This document shows, in pieces, positions 1 to 8,822 of a stretch of 64,000 nucleotides of DNA. This DNA comes from Aved-18 sp964606665 (GTDB lineage Bacteria; Cyanobacteriota; Vampirovibrionia; Obscuribacterales; Obscuribacteraceae). The stretch covers positions 82,853 to 146,852 of the forward strand of contig CAZSHS010000007.1 in NCBI GenBank assembly GCA_964606665.1. Reading direction: 5' to 3'. Each line of letters begins with the position of its first letter. Position 1 is the first letter of the stretch. Position numbers and translations under genes: made by a program. Below the pieces are notes generated by a model, which was not told the DNA's origin, ran no database searches, and saw only the letters and a program-made list of their open reading frames with translations.

Positions 1-2812
1 TGAGCGTGTCACCAAGCCGTACGGTGTAACGCATTCTGCCATCAGCAGCTCGTTTTGGTCCCATTTGTCCAAGCACGCTTTCTATGTTTTGGCGACGTTT
101 GGTGAATTCATCCATTTCTTGTTGACTCTTTCCATTTTGCGGTACATTTTGTGATTGGTCTGGTTGTCCTTCGCCTGCTTCAGTTCCATGCCAATTGGAG
201 CCGAACATCGCTTCAAGCTCATCTTCAGCGCTCTTACCTTGCTGCGAAACTGCAGGCATGGTGAAGTCTACTTTGTTGAATTTAGGACCAAGTGTAAATC
301 CAGCTTGCGAAAAGTCTTTAATCTCTTTCACCGAAGGCAGAGAGAGAATGGCTCCGACATTAAGAACAGCGACTTCTTTGCCATTCATAAATTTAATTGG
401 CACCACTTTTCTGTTAATGTCAAAAATAAGTCCTGCCAATCTGGGATTTCGCAGTTGTTTGGTGGCAATGTTTTCAAGCGAATCGCCAACAGCAACTCGA
501 TATTGCGCGCGCTTCGCTTCTTCTTGTTTGGTTATCTGATCTTTTAACGCTTTTTCTTTTAACTCTTTCTCGCGCTTTCTGCGCGCTTCTAAAATTAGCA
601 ACAAAGCTCTTCGTTTGGCTTCATCCTGTTCGTTAAGAGCTTCCAACTCCTCTTGGCGATCTTCTTCCTGTTCGCGTCGTTCTTTTGCTTTACGCTCTTC
701 TTCATCTTTTATAAATTGCTCGCCTGTACGAACATCACCTTTTTTCTTCTCGTCTTCAAGCTTTCTTTTTGCCGCTTCTTCCTCGACAGTGAGCTTCTCG
801 CCAGGCAATTTGGCGCCAGGTAGAAGCTGCTCGCCTTTTCCTTGAAGGTTTTGCAAATCGCCCTTCATGGATGCTTCATGCGCAGCAGCAGTAAGTGGAC
901 CGCGACGACCGCCCATACCGTCCGTGGTGCGAGCATCCATTTCAATGTTACCGGTAAGAATTTTAGGACCGTCGAGTCTTTGTCCAGGTTGTAATTTACC
1001 AACATCTTGTCTTAGGGGATCAAAGTTTTGCTGAATAAGATTTTTGCCAGCCGGATCGAGTTGTTGACCTGGTCTTAAATCACCCGGCAAGAGACCCGGT
1101 GCCTTAGCCATTTGAGCAAGTTTGGATGCATCCAGTTGTTGAGTCAATTTTGCAGAATTGTCTCGCAACGTATTAATAAAATCGCGATTGCCTTGTGTCA
1201 AATTAGCTGTGAGTTGAGTAGTTCGAAGTGTACCATCTCCATTACTAGGACCAAACGGATTCCATTGTCCTTGCCCTTGTCCAGTAAATCCACGCGAGAG
1301 AATATCTCCCGCTCTAAGGCTACCAGTACCAAGTGATGCTTGAGTCTGACGACCATCTGAAGTGAACAAGAGTCTACCGATTTGCTGAAGACCAGATTGC
1401 CCTCTATCACCAAAACCCAGAGTTAGAGCGCCAAAACGAATTTGAAAATCGAATCTGCCGTTTAATCCAAACGTCATCATAAGGCTAGATCTATTATCAC
1501 CAAGCTGCATATTAAGCCCAGCTTTATCACCAAAACCTTTGAACAGTGCGCTCAAATTCATGATGTCTTGCATTCCAAGCGCGTCACTGCCCTTGCGACC
1601 TAATTGTCCAGTGAGGAAGTCACCTAAACGAATGAGATCTCTGCCACTCATTTTTCCGTTCATCATATCGAACAGACTATTCAAATTATCCCCGGGCTTC
1701 AGACCTTGTATGCCTTTCCAAAATTCGAGCATATTGCGCATGCCGCGCTCTCCACCTAAATCGAATCCAGGCATTTTGCTTGGATCGCGCATGACTAAAT
1801 CGCCCGGATTATTGCCGAAATTTCGGACCGCCCATGGCGGCAATCCATCTGCTATCCCTTTTGGGTTGAGTACATCGGGTCCATGCACACCTGGAAAAGT
1901 ACCCTTATAAGACAAGTCGGGAATTCCGTGCGGACCAACTTTAGGCACAGACACATCAACGTTTCCTGTTAGAACGACAGGGGCGGCTTCTGTTCTGATG
2001 TATGGCTGAGATTTAAGCCCGAAGCCCTTATAAACGCCATCATCCATTCTAAGTGTTCCAGATTTGATTGCATCAGTAACCAACAGTCTGCCTTCTGCTG
2101 GCAGCGCACTTACTGGCACAACACCCTTGTGAAGACCAATTTCATTTTGTAATGCTTCTGGAAGCGCACGAACCTTGATCATAGTTTCACCAGTAACTTC
2201 TGGTGTCGGAACGGGTGCGGCTATTCTTTTTCCAGGCACGCCACTTTCAAAACCAACCCCTGGAAGGACACTGCCACTCAGTATTTCAGGTTTAACAATA
2301 CCGGTCAGCAAGGGGTTTTCAGCTCCACCCGTCGTGATGGTCGCTCCGCGATAAGTATCGGTGATTTTGACAATGGGCGCAGTCAAGTTGTTAGCGGTGT
2401 CTGTGTAAGTGGCCCTCTTCACGTCCAACGGAGCCTGTTCACGCGAAAGAATTGGCACACCGTCTCGTTTTATTTGAGTAATTGACTCGATAGTCCCTTT
2501 GTCGGCAGTGTTCAATTGGTAAACATCATTGTTTGCAGTAGTAAGAAGATTGGCATTTCCGACTTTAGTAACGACACCCTTGATGGGCTCGCCTCTGTCA
2601 GGAGTTATCGTCACAACTCCTGGAGCCACTGTACCTGGCTGAATACGGATATCGTTCCCGCTAGCAAGAGCATTGTCTGTGAGGAGTTGCCTGGAGGAAT
2701 CAGCGGGCGCTAGCGGCTGATCTCGAATTACGTCTGAGCCAGCAGGAACTGGTTCTATGGGAGCAACGACTTTTTTTCCTGCATCGACTTCTGCGGCTTC
2801 AGTACCAGCCAT
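1..2812 (-). CDS. Large LysM-domain protein, 3' part beyond the window
   Basis: An open frame runs without a stop from an ATG at 2812 to the left edge, giving 937 residues of an incomplete protein. There is no signal peptide; the N terminus is polar (MAGTEAAEVDAG). Residues about 1-430 carry scattered short motifs of the type LTGxV. A Gly/Leu-rich middle follows, then a highly charged Glu/Lys/Arg stretch at about 690-765 that is probably coiled coil. A LysM-like module sits at about 767-825 (YRVAVGDSLENIA ... ILSLPS), and a second begins at the very edge (RYTVRLGDTL). LysM modules bind peptidoglycan or other N-acetylglucosamine polymers, so a cell-wall or surface role is likely, but the export route is not visible. 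A strong promoter lies just upstream. No family name for the whole protein is recognised. Confidence 0.85.
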   Translation of the reverse strand, partial: MAGTEAAEVDAGKKVVAPIEPVPAGSDVIRDQPLAPADSSRQLLTDNALASGNDIRIQPGTVAPGVVTITPDRGEPIKGVVTKVGNANLLTTANNDVYQLNTADKGTIESITQIKRDGVPILSREQAPLDVKRATYTDTANNLTAPIVKITDTYRGATITTGGAENPLLTGIVKPEILSGSVLPGVGFESGVPGKRIAAPVPTPEVTGETMIKVRALPEALQNEIGLHKGVVPVSALPAEGRLLVTDAIKSGTLRMDDGVYKGFGLKSQPYIRTEAAPVVLTGNVDVSVPKVGPHGIPDLSYKGTFPGVHGPDVLNPKGIADGLPPWAVRNFGNNPGDLVMRDPSKMPGFDLGGERGMRNMLEFWKGIQGLKPGDNLNSLFDMMNGKMSGRDLIRLGDFLTGQLGRKGSDALGMQDIMNLSALFKGFGDKAGLNMQLGDNRSSLMMTFGLNGRFDFQIRFGALTLGFGDRGQSGLQQIGRLLFTSDGRQTQASLGTGSLRAGDILSRGFTGQGQGQWNPFGPSNGDGTLRTTQLTANLTQGNRDFINTLRDNSAKLTQQLDASKLAQMAKAPGLLPGDLRPGQQLDPAGKNLIQQNFDPLRQDVGKLQPGQRLDGPKILTGNIEMDARTTDGMGGRRGPLTAAAHEASMKGDLQNLQGKGEQLLPGAKLPGEKLTVEEEAAKRKLEDEKKKGDVRTGEQFIKDEEERKAKERREQEEDRQEELEALNEQDEAKRRALLLILEARRKREKELKEKALKDQITKQEEAKRAQYRVAVGDSLENIATKQLRNPRLAGLIFDINRKVVPIKFMNGKEVAVLNVGAILSLPSVKEIKDFSQAGFTLGPKFNKVDFTMPAVSQQGKSAEDELEAMFGSNWHGTEAGEGQPDQSQNVPQNGKSQQEMDEFTKRRQNIESVLGQMGPKRAADGRMRYTVRLGDTL

Positions 2813-2878
2813 AGACTAAACCTCTGGAAGGGAACGTTTGCAAAAAATTTTTCCAATTAATAGTAAATATGCCACCTT

Positions 2879-2907
2879 ATACTATGACCGACGCGCCCGC
2901 TTGTCAA
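2879..2907 (-). promoter_or_regulatory. Sigma-70-type promoter of the large LysM gene
   Basis: On the minus strand TTGACA (2907-2902) is followed after 17 nt by TAGTAT (2884-2879). Transcription would start near 2872, leaving a leader of about 60 nt before the ATG at 2812. An AGAGG element lies about 9 nt before that ATG. It is the best consensus promoter in the left part of the window. Confidence 0.65.
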
Positions 2908-2935
2908 GAAGATTAATTGAAGCGCCAGTTTAGTT

Positions 2936-3907
2936 TTATAGCTTGTCCAACACAACTTGGGTGGTTATCGATTTCATGCACTCGCCGCTTGCTTCACCTG
3001 AATTGAGCTTGCAAGCCTTTTCATAGAGACATTTGCACTGATTGCTTACATCAATCGCACTCGCACGACAGTCATATGGTCCGTAGCGACTGGATTGAGT
3101 CGGTCCATACATTCCAACTACGTTCGTTCCAACTGCAGTGGCGATGTGGGCAGGTCCTGTATCGGCAGAGACTACGAGCTTGCAGTATTTAAGCACATAG
3201 GCTGTTTGAGCCAGACTCAAATTGCCGCACAAGTTTATGCAAGTGGGAAATTCATTTGCTAACTTCAAGCCTAAGTCAACTTCTTCGGGACCACCAATAA
3301 GTACTGGCAAATATTTTCCTGATGCCAAAATATTTTGAATAAGCTCAATCCAATTCGTTTCTGGCCATGCTCTATTTGGGCGCAATTTACCAACACCAGG
3401 GACGATGGCAATCAAGTCAGAATTATTTTGAACTAACTGCACCACATCTGGTGACAGGTCAGATGCTTTGATTCTATTAACATCAAGAGTCGGGAAAAGC
3501 TTTTCGGGCAACGAAGGACAAACAGGCCTGATGGTATCAAGAAAGTTATCCACCATATGACCAAAAGCTATATCGCCCATTTTTTGCTTGGTCATACAAA
3601 ATGCTTTTTTCGCACCCAAAGCAGACAGAAAGCCGCCACGCAAGGACGCTGACAGGTCGATGAATAAATCACATTTGGTGGCTTTCAACTGAGCAAGTAA
3701 CCGAAAAACATTTTCTTTTTTGAAATCCATGAACGAATCTATATACGGACACATATCCAGCACAAGCGGTCGCAGACTTGAATGTGACCAATAAGTAATC
3801 TTTGCGTCTGGAAAAGAATTCTTCAGCACCATAGCCACGGGAGTTGCCATCATAGAATCACCGATGGCGGCAGGATGAAAAATTACTATATGTTGAGGGC
3901 TTCTCAT
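2936..3907 (-). CDS. Glycosyltransferase family 9 (heptosyltransferase-like)
   Basis: The 323-residue protein has the two-Rossmann-fold (GT-B) layout of the ADP-heptose:LPS heptosyltransferases (RfaF/WaaF type). The N-terminal part contains HPAAIGDSMMATP, the usual GDxxxxTP-like opening. The C-terminal part has GGPEE, then the nucleotide-sugar signature SADTGPAHIATAVG and the GMYGPT segment. It would transfer a sugar to lipid A core or another surface glycan at the inner face of the cytoplasmic membrane. The C-terminal Cys-rich tail (CKCLYEKACKL) is also seen in some family members. The start ATG faces the divergent orphan gene 29 nt away. The sugar donor cannot be told from sequence. Confidence 0.85.
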   Translation of the reverse strand: MRSPQHIVIFHPAAIGDSMMATPVAMVLKNSFPDAKITYWSHSSLRPLVLDMCPYIDSFMDFKKENVFRLLAQLKATKCDLFIDLSASLRGGFLSALGAKKAFCMTKQKMGDIAFGHMVDNFLDTIRPVCPSLPEKLFPTLDVNRIKASDLSPDVVQLVQNNSDLIAIVPGVGKLRPNRAWPETNWIELIQNILASGKYLPVLIGGPEEVDLGLKLANEFPTCINLCGNLSLAQTAYVLKYCKLVVSADTGPAHIATAVGTNVVGMYGPTQSSRYGPYDCRASAIDVSNQCKCLYEKACKLNSGEASGECMKSITTQVVLDKL

Positions 3908-3936
3908 CTCTCGATTTTGCCCTATTATTAGAGGGT

Positions 3937-4254
3937 ATGCATGAAGAAAATTATTACGTTTTAGGTTGGCCGCAGCCCTCGGGGAAAGTAGCTATTTTAT
4001 GCCGTTCCAAGGGTGCAAATCCAGGACCTGCATTTTGCTGGACCAAGCGCGAGGCAATTCAGTTGCGAACAAGGCTAGCCAATGATAAGCGCGGCGACGG
4101 TAATCCTTCCGCCCGTCGCATTATTCGCCAATTGCTCGTATTTCGTTTCCTGAGCAAACAGCCCATGCACTGGCGTCCAGGCGACCTCTGGGTCTATGCA
4201 GACACCCATGCAGTTGAGCCGGTTGAAGCTAGATATACTTCGCCCGCGTACTAG
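3937..4254 (+). CDS. Hypothetical protein, 105 aa
   Basis: A small soluble basic protein with no signal peptide or membrane segment. It is rich in Trp, Arg and Pro (for example CWTKREAIQLRTRLAND and MHWRPGDLWVYAD). A GAGGG element lies about 5 nt before the ATG. It is transcribed divergently from the GT9 gene and convergently with the next gene, so it stands as a single-gene unit. No family is recognised. The spacing to its Shine-Dalgarno element and the even amino-acid composition argue that it is real. Confidence 0.6.
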   Translation: MHEENYYVLGWPQPSGKVAILCRSKGANPGPAFCWTKREAIQLRTRLANDKRGDGNPSARRIIRQLLVFRFLSKQPMHWRPGDLWVYADTHAVEPVEARYTSPAY

Positions 4255-4267
4255 ATTTAGTTTAGTT

Positions 4268-5077
4268 TTAAACTTTGATCAATCCAGAGCGTTGCTTAAA
4301 CGTTCTTATATAACTTTCATATGCAGTAGCTATCCATTCGCTCATAGTGATACTGCTGGAGCCGCGAACCATCGATTTGGCAAGGAGCTTGCATAATTCT
4401 TCAAGATTACTTTTGACCAAAAACTGATCCAGGTCGACATAGTACTTTTCGTTTTTGTCTTGAACCAAAAACTGGACAGGACTCGAATCTAGAAAGCCAA
4501 GTTCATGGCGAAGAGCAGTCTCGCATATCAGGGCTGCCGCTTCGCTCCAGAGCATGGTGTCCTTGAAATTTTCTAGGTCTAATTTTTCCTTGCCATAAAG
4601 CCTATTAATACAGGGATTAGCCAGGTGATATAGCTGGTGACATAAATCCAGAAGGGTTTCTTCTATGTTTAAGTGCGAGTCAAGCTGCAATAAATTTTGA
4701 TGGGCACAAAATTCTTTATGCTCAGGTGATTGTTTCCATTCAACTGAAACCAGGTTGAGAGAGGGATAGCTTTTTACACCGGTCAAAAGTCGACAAAGTG
4801 TATCTGAAAGTTGTGATAACTGAGCCAGGACTTCTGCCGCTTGAGCAAATGAAGTGATATTTCCGATTTTATGGACGAAACCAGCCGAATGAATCAGCTC
4901 GAACTTATCGACGTTAGACATGCCCTGACTAAAAGAAACGAATTCTTGAGAGGCTAAAGGAAGTGCGCAAGCGGATGTCATCGAGTCATAAATGAGTTCG
5001 AATTTATCCACTGTTGCCATTCCTTCAGAGAAGGAAACGAAAGCATCAGGATTACTGGCCACAGCCTGCTTTAGCAT
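4268..5077 (-). CDS. Hypothetical protein with a duplicated N-terminal motif
   Basis: A 269-residue soluble, alpha-helical-looking protein of unknown function. Its N terminus has a tandem duplication at 33-residue spacing: residues 13-29 (FVSFSEGMATVDKFELI) and 46-62 (FVSFSQGMSNVDKFELI), 14 of 17 identical. The ATG at 5077 has no visible ribosome-binding site. The frame stays open upstream to a TAA at 5176-5174 with no ATG, GTG or TTG, but two ATT codons (5173 and 5170) follow a GGGGAG element at 5183-5178. The true N terminus may therefore be about 32 residues longer and acidic (SKSDDRKAPHDEDED). It is divergent from the phosphate transporter gene. No family is recognised. Confidence 0.65.
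   Translation of the reverse strand: MLKQAVASNPDAFVSFSEGMATVDKFELIYDSMTSACALPLASQEFVSFSQGMSNVDKFELIHSAGFVHKIGNITSFAQAAEVLAQLSQLSDTLCRLLTGVKSYPSLNLVSVEWKQSPEHKEFCAHQNLLQLDSHLNIEETLLDLCHQLYHLANPCINRLYGKEKLDLENFKDTMLWSEAAALICETALRHELGFLDSSPVQFLVQDKNEKYYVDLDQFLVKSNLEELCKLLAKSMVRGSSSITMSEWIATAYESYIRTFKQRSGLIKV
4892..5041 (-). repeat. Diverged tandem coding repeat, 99-bp period
   Basis: Two copies encode a 17-residue motif (FVSFSxGMxxVDKFELI), at 5041-4991 and 4942-4892. The protein copies differ at three positions, while the DNA copies are clearly more diverged. This points to an old duplication kept by selection on the protein. Confidence 0.6.
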
Positions 5078-5318
5078 TTTGGCTTGTTTGGGCGAATTAA
5101 CCCGACTTGAATCAAGGACATCTTCGTCCTCGTCGTGCGGGGCTTTTCTATCATCGGACTTTGAGCTAATAATTTAACTCCCCAACTTAGACCTGTAAAA
5201 GTCGTCTGCCAATAGGCTATCCTTAACCTCTACTTTACCAAAGAATTGATATTCAACAGAGAATGTCATCACCTAAAGAAGGAGCTTGAGAAGGCTTCTA
5301 GCCTCTTAAGAATAACTA

Positions 5319-6356
5319 ATGTCTGTGGACACAGTAATCGCCGTCATAGCTGTCGCTCTGGCACTTGGGTTCGACTTCGTAAACGGCTTCCACGACACTG
5401 CAAACGCAGTTGCAACCGTAATTTATACCAAGGCTCTGAGACCGGGAATCGCCATATTTATGAGCGGTATTCTCAATTTTTTAGGCGCATTGCTTGTGGG
5501 AACAGCGGTTGCTCAAGTGATAACTAAAATTATTCCAGCCGATCATGTCACTCTACCAATTGTGGTTGCAGTGCTTGTATCGGCACTTATTTGGAATTTA
5601 TTCACATGGTGGCATGGAATTCCAGTTAGTTCCTCGCACTGTTTGATTGGTGCTCTATTTGGTGCAGGCGTTATGGCTGCAGGAGCAAGCGGCGTAGAGT
5701 GGCATGAACTGAACAAAGTATTTTTGGCTTTGCTTGTATCGCCACTGGTGGGATTTGGAGCTGGTGCGCTTATAACCTGGCTTGCACTCTTGGTTTCGCA
5801 AGAAAATAATAAAGAGGAAGACCCTGCTAAATTGAAAAGTCGTAGACAGATGATGCGATGGGCTCACATTTTTTCAAGTGCATCAGTAAGCTTTAGCCAC
5901 GGCGGCAACGACGGTCAAAAAACGATGGGCATTATTGCCCTGATCTTGGGCACCCACTTCAGTCAATATGGATACACCACAACTGATATACCTCTCTGGG
6001 TCATGATTTCGGCCGCAACTGCAATTGGACTTGGAACTGTGATTGGCGGTTGGAAAGTAATTCGTACAGTGGGCACAAAGATAAGCAAAGAAAAGTTGAC
6101 TCACTCGCAGGGCTTTGGCGCTTCGATGTCGACTGCTCTAATAATCATGGTCGCATCCCACATAGGCGCTCCAATAAGCACAACCCACACACTAAGCTCG
6201 GCTGTGGCCGGTGGAACTATTCCATCGTATGGTCGCGAAAAGCTAAACCCCAAGACTTTGAAACTGATAGTATTAGCTTGGGTACTAACCTTTCCCGTTG
6301 CTTTTGCACTTTCTGCAGGGTGTTATTTACTATTGAAATTGGTTTGGCATGGATAA
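5319..6356 (+). CDS. PiT-family inorganic phosphate transporter
   Basis: A 345-residue polytopic membrane protein with the two signature halves of the PiT family: FDFVNGFHDTANAVATVI near residue 20, and GAPISTTHTLSSAVAGG near residue 285. Each half carries the conserved phosphate/cation motif (GFHDTANA; PISTTHT). PiT proteins are low-affinity symporters that import metal-phosphate with protons or sodium. An in-frame stop lies two codons upstream, so the ATG at 5319 is the first possible start. The length is typical of bacterial Pit proteins. The universal stress protein gene follows 10 nt downstream and is almost certainly co-transcribed. No PhoU-like gene is adjacent. Confidence 0.92.
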   Translation: MSVDTVIAVIAVALALGFDFVNGFHDTANAVATVIYTKALRPGIAIFMSGILNFLGALLVGTAVAQVITKIIPADHVTLPIVVAVLVSALIWNLFTWWHGIPVSSSHCLIGALFGAGVMAAGASGVEWHELNKVFLALLVSPLVGFGAGALITWLALLVSQENNKEEDPAKLKSRRQMMRWAHIFSSASVSFSHGGNDGQKTMGIIALILGTHFSQYGYTTTDIPLWVMISAATAIGLGTVIGGWKVIRTVGTKISKEKLTHSQGFGASMSTALIIMVASHIGAPISTTHTLSSAVAGGTIPSYGREKLNPKTLKLIVLAWVLTFPVAFALSAGCYLLLKLVWHG

Positions 6357-6366
6357 GAGGTAAGCT

Positions 6367-6840
6367 GTGAAACTGGTTGTTGCATTTACTAGTCCCAAAA
6401 GAAGCGCCAAAGTTTTAGCCATGGCTGAAAAACAAGCACTCGCACTCGATGCTGAGCTTATTTTACTTCGAATCATGCCCGATCCAGAAAAGGTAGGCGT
6501 AGTGGCACAATTGGTGGCATCAGAGCGCCCCAACTTAAAAGCAAATAAGCTAGTCGACCGTGTTATTGCCGATTTGAAAAGCAAAGGTGTAAAGGCTTCA
6601 GGCGAAATACGCATGGGCGAAGTGGCAAAAGACTTACTTAGTGTTTCGCGCGAACTTGGTGCTGATTTGCTTTTTCTTGGCACCATAGATCCTAAGCGTA
6701 GAACCTTTTTTCAAAAGCTAAATCCAATTGTTAGCTATCTTATAAATAACTCTGAGATTCCGCTCTGCATCGTGCCTGGCGAAGTGGAGGATATAAGCGA
6801 TGTTGACATCGACACATCAGACGAACTGCCGGCTGAATAA
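6367..6840 (+). CDS. Universal stress protein (UspA) domain protein
   Basis: A single 157-residue Usp domain. It begins with the beta strand KLVVAFTSPKRSAK and ends with the GADLLFLGT ... IPLCIVPG region of the family. The usual ATP-binding G-2x-G-9x-G-S/T motif is not clear: the stretch after LGTIDPKRR is degenerate, so nucleotide binding is uncertain. The start is GTG at 6367, preceded by AAGAGG at 6 nt. The C terminus is acidic. Being directly behind the PiT gene, it may modulate or sense the state of phosphate uptake; that is inference from position. Confidence 0.85.
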   Translation: MKLVVAFTSPKRSAKVLAMAEKQALALDAELILLRIMPDPEKVGVVAQLVASERPNLKANKLVDRVIADLKSKGVKASGEIRMGEVAKDLLSVSRELGADLLFLGTIDPKRRTFFQKLNPIVSYLINNSEIPLCIVPGEVEDISDVDIDTSDELPAE

Positions 6841-6863
6841 ACTGTCCAAATCAATTTTTCAGC

Positions 6864-8807
6864 TTACTTTGTAAGCGAATTGACGTTAAAAAAGCTGGGC
6901 AAATCTTGCATGTTGTGCGTCACTGACATAGGTGGCAAACACTCAATAATTTTCTGACCGTAAGCTTTTTCAGTTAAGCGTGGGTCTAAGATTGCCACAA
7001 CACCTTTGTCCGACTGAGTGCGAATCAGTCTTCCCACGCCTTGCTTCAAACGAGTTATAGCGTAAGGCAGCGCCAAATCACCGAACCAATTTTTCTCGCC
7101 GCCTTCTTTTAAACGCTCGCAGCGAGCTTCGTAGATGGGGTCGTCTGGAGCTTGAAAGGGAATTCTGTCTATCACAACAAGACTCAACTGGTCGCCATCG
7201 ACTGAAACGCCCTCCCAAAAGGAAGATGTTCCAAATAGTACTGCATTTGGTGTTACTTTAAACCACTCAAGCAATTTATTTCTTGGCATTTCGCCTTGTC
7301 TTCGAGCTTCATAAGGTAGTCGTTTAGAAATAATCTCAAAGGCTCTAAATAAAGCGCTTCTACTGGTAAATAAAATAAACGCTCTGCCATGACTCAATTC
7401 AATCAGATGCTCAATTACGCGACTGGCTTCGGTAATATATCCAGCATCATTTGGGTTTGGTAGGTTATACGATTTTCTGCCAGGCAAGAAAAGCATCGAC
7501 TGGTGCTTATAATCAAAGGGTGACTGAAACTTGTCCTGTACAACTGGACCTATTACACCAACTGAAGTTTTAAAATAGTCAAATGGATCATCGCCTGCGG
7601 TAGCAAGAGTGGCTGACATACAAACGGTAGAGTGTAAGCCAGCTTTAGCAAGAAGATTGTCAGCTATAAAACCCGACACATCCAAGGGAGATGCAGTAAC
7701 CGAAAAGTTTTCATGGTTAGGATTAGTCGATTGCTCAACATATATAACCCAGTTAGAATCAGGCAGCTTGAGCAAATCAAGACATTTTATGTATCTATCT
7801 ATTGTAGAAATAATCGATTTTGCTTTCAGCTTCAATTTTTCTTTGGCTAGATCAACATCAAGAACATTTTCATAATCTTGAGATTCAATCCAACCTCTAA
7901 GCGTGTGCAATGACATGAGCATAGGCTCAGCCTCTGCGATACTTTGTCTCACTCGCTTTTTATTAAAAGCAAAATCATTGCGCAATCGGTGAAAAAGTCC
8001 GTGCGAGTCGAATTCTATGTCTTCGAGCAATTTTATTGGAGCATTCAACTGTTTTGTTGCTTTGTTCCTCAGTCTTTTGAGCCCTCGACTACTTATCTGC
8101 GAGCTAAATGCCTCGGTAGCAATATCATTTAAGTGGTGCGCTTCATCTATAATGAGCAGGTCATATTTGGGCAATACGTTGCCACCAGATGCGGCATCAA
8201 CCAAAAGGAGATTATGATTAACCACTAGTATATCGGCATGTTCCGCCGCTTCGCGAGCACCAAAATAAAAGCAGTCAGAAAAATTAGGACAGCGTTGTCT
8301 CAAACAGTCTTCACCATCCGAGTTTATTTCCTGCCAAATTTCACCAGGCAGTGTGAAGTCGAGTTCACTTATATCGCCGGTTTCGCTCTCGTTTAACCAC
8401 TCCACAAATTCGTCGCCGATTGCATTACTTTTGGGATTTTCAGCCACGAAGTCATTAAAGCGCCTGATGCCAGCGTAATTGCCTCGGCCTTTGAGCAGTG
8501 CATAATTGAATTCGAACGGAACAAGCTTTTGTAGAAGGGGAATGTCCTTCTTTATATATTGCTCCTGCAAAGAAATGGTGGCAGTAGATACAACCACCTT
8601 TTTTCGTGACAAAACGGCAGGAACAAGAGCAGCAAGACTCTTACCAATTCCTGTACCGGCTTCAAATATGCCAGTTTTTCCAGTTAAAAAAGCCCGTTCA
8701 ATCGACTTAGACAAAGCCAATTGAGGCAGCCTCATCTCATAGCCTGGCAGATGACTGGCAAGCATGCCTAAAGTGCTCACCACATCTGGGACAGATTCGT
8801 TTTCCAA
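6864..8807 (-). CDS. dinG: DinG/XPD-family ATP-dependent DNA helicase
   Basis: A 647-residue superfamily 2 helicase. Walker A is at residues 50-57 (AGTGIGKS), the DEAH box at 221-224, and the C-terminal helicase motifs include GTSSFWEGVSVDGD and QGVGRLIR. In E. coli DinG four cysteines hold a 4Fe-4S cluster. Here the last three are kept with the same 5- and 6-residue spacings (C168, C173, C179), but the first is replaced by Gly113 in the conserved NYxC position (NYAGIRRF). It should unwind DNA with 5'-3' polarity in repair or R-loop removal, if the missing ligand is tolerated. It lies 15 nt downstream of the LysM gene and is probably transcribed with it. Confidence 0.9.
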   Translation of the reverse strand: MENESVPDVVSTLGMLASHLPGYEMRLPQLALSKSIERAFLTGKTGIFEAGTGIGKSLAALVPAVLSRKKVVVSTATISLQEQYIKKDIPLLQKLVPFEFNYALLKGRGNYAGIRRFNDFVAENPKSNAIGDEFVEWLNESETGDISELDFTLPGEIWQEINSDGEDCLRQRCPNFSDCFYFGAREAAEHADILVVNHNLLLVDAASGGNVLPKYDLLIIDEAHHLNDIATEAFSSQISSRGLKRLRNKATKQLNAPIKLLEDIEFDSHGLFHRLRNDFAFNKKRVRQSIAEAEPMLMSLHTLRGWIESQDYENVLDVDLAKEKLKLKAKSIISTIDRYIKCLDLLKLPDSNWVIYVEQSTNPNHENFSVTASPLDVSGFIADNLLAKAGLHSTVCMSATLATAGDDPFDYFKTSVGVIGPVVQDKFQSPFDYKHQSMLFLPGRKSYNLPNPNDAGYITEASRVIEHLIELSHGRAFILFTSRSALFRAFEIISKRLPYEARRQGEMPRNKLLEWFKVTPNAVLFGTSSFWEGVSVDGDQLSLVVIDRIPFQAPDDPIYEARCERLKEGGEKNWFGDLALPYAITRLKQGVGRLIRTQSDKGVVAILDPRLTEKAYGQKIIECLPPMSVTHNMQDLPSFFNVNSLTK

Positions 8808-8822
8808 TTGAAGTCGGGACTC

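Noticed and set aside
155..1910. Several plus-strand reading frames of 74-130 codons
   Set aside because: They are shadows of the large minus-strand LysM gene, which is open through the whole stretch; none has a family signature or a ribosome-binding site.
6862..6876. GCTTAC-ttt-GTAAGC hairpin at the end of the dinG gene
   Set aside because: A six-base stem without a following T-tract on either strand; not convincing as a terminator.
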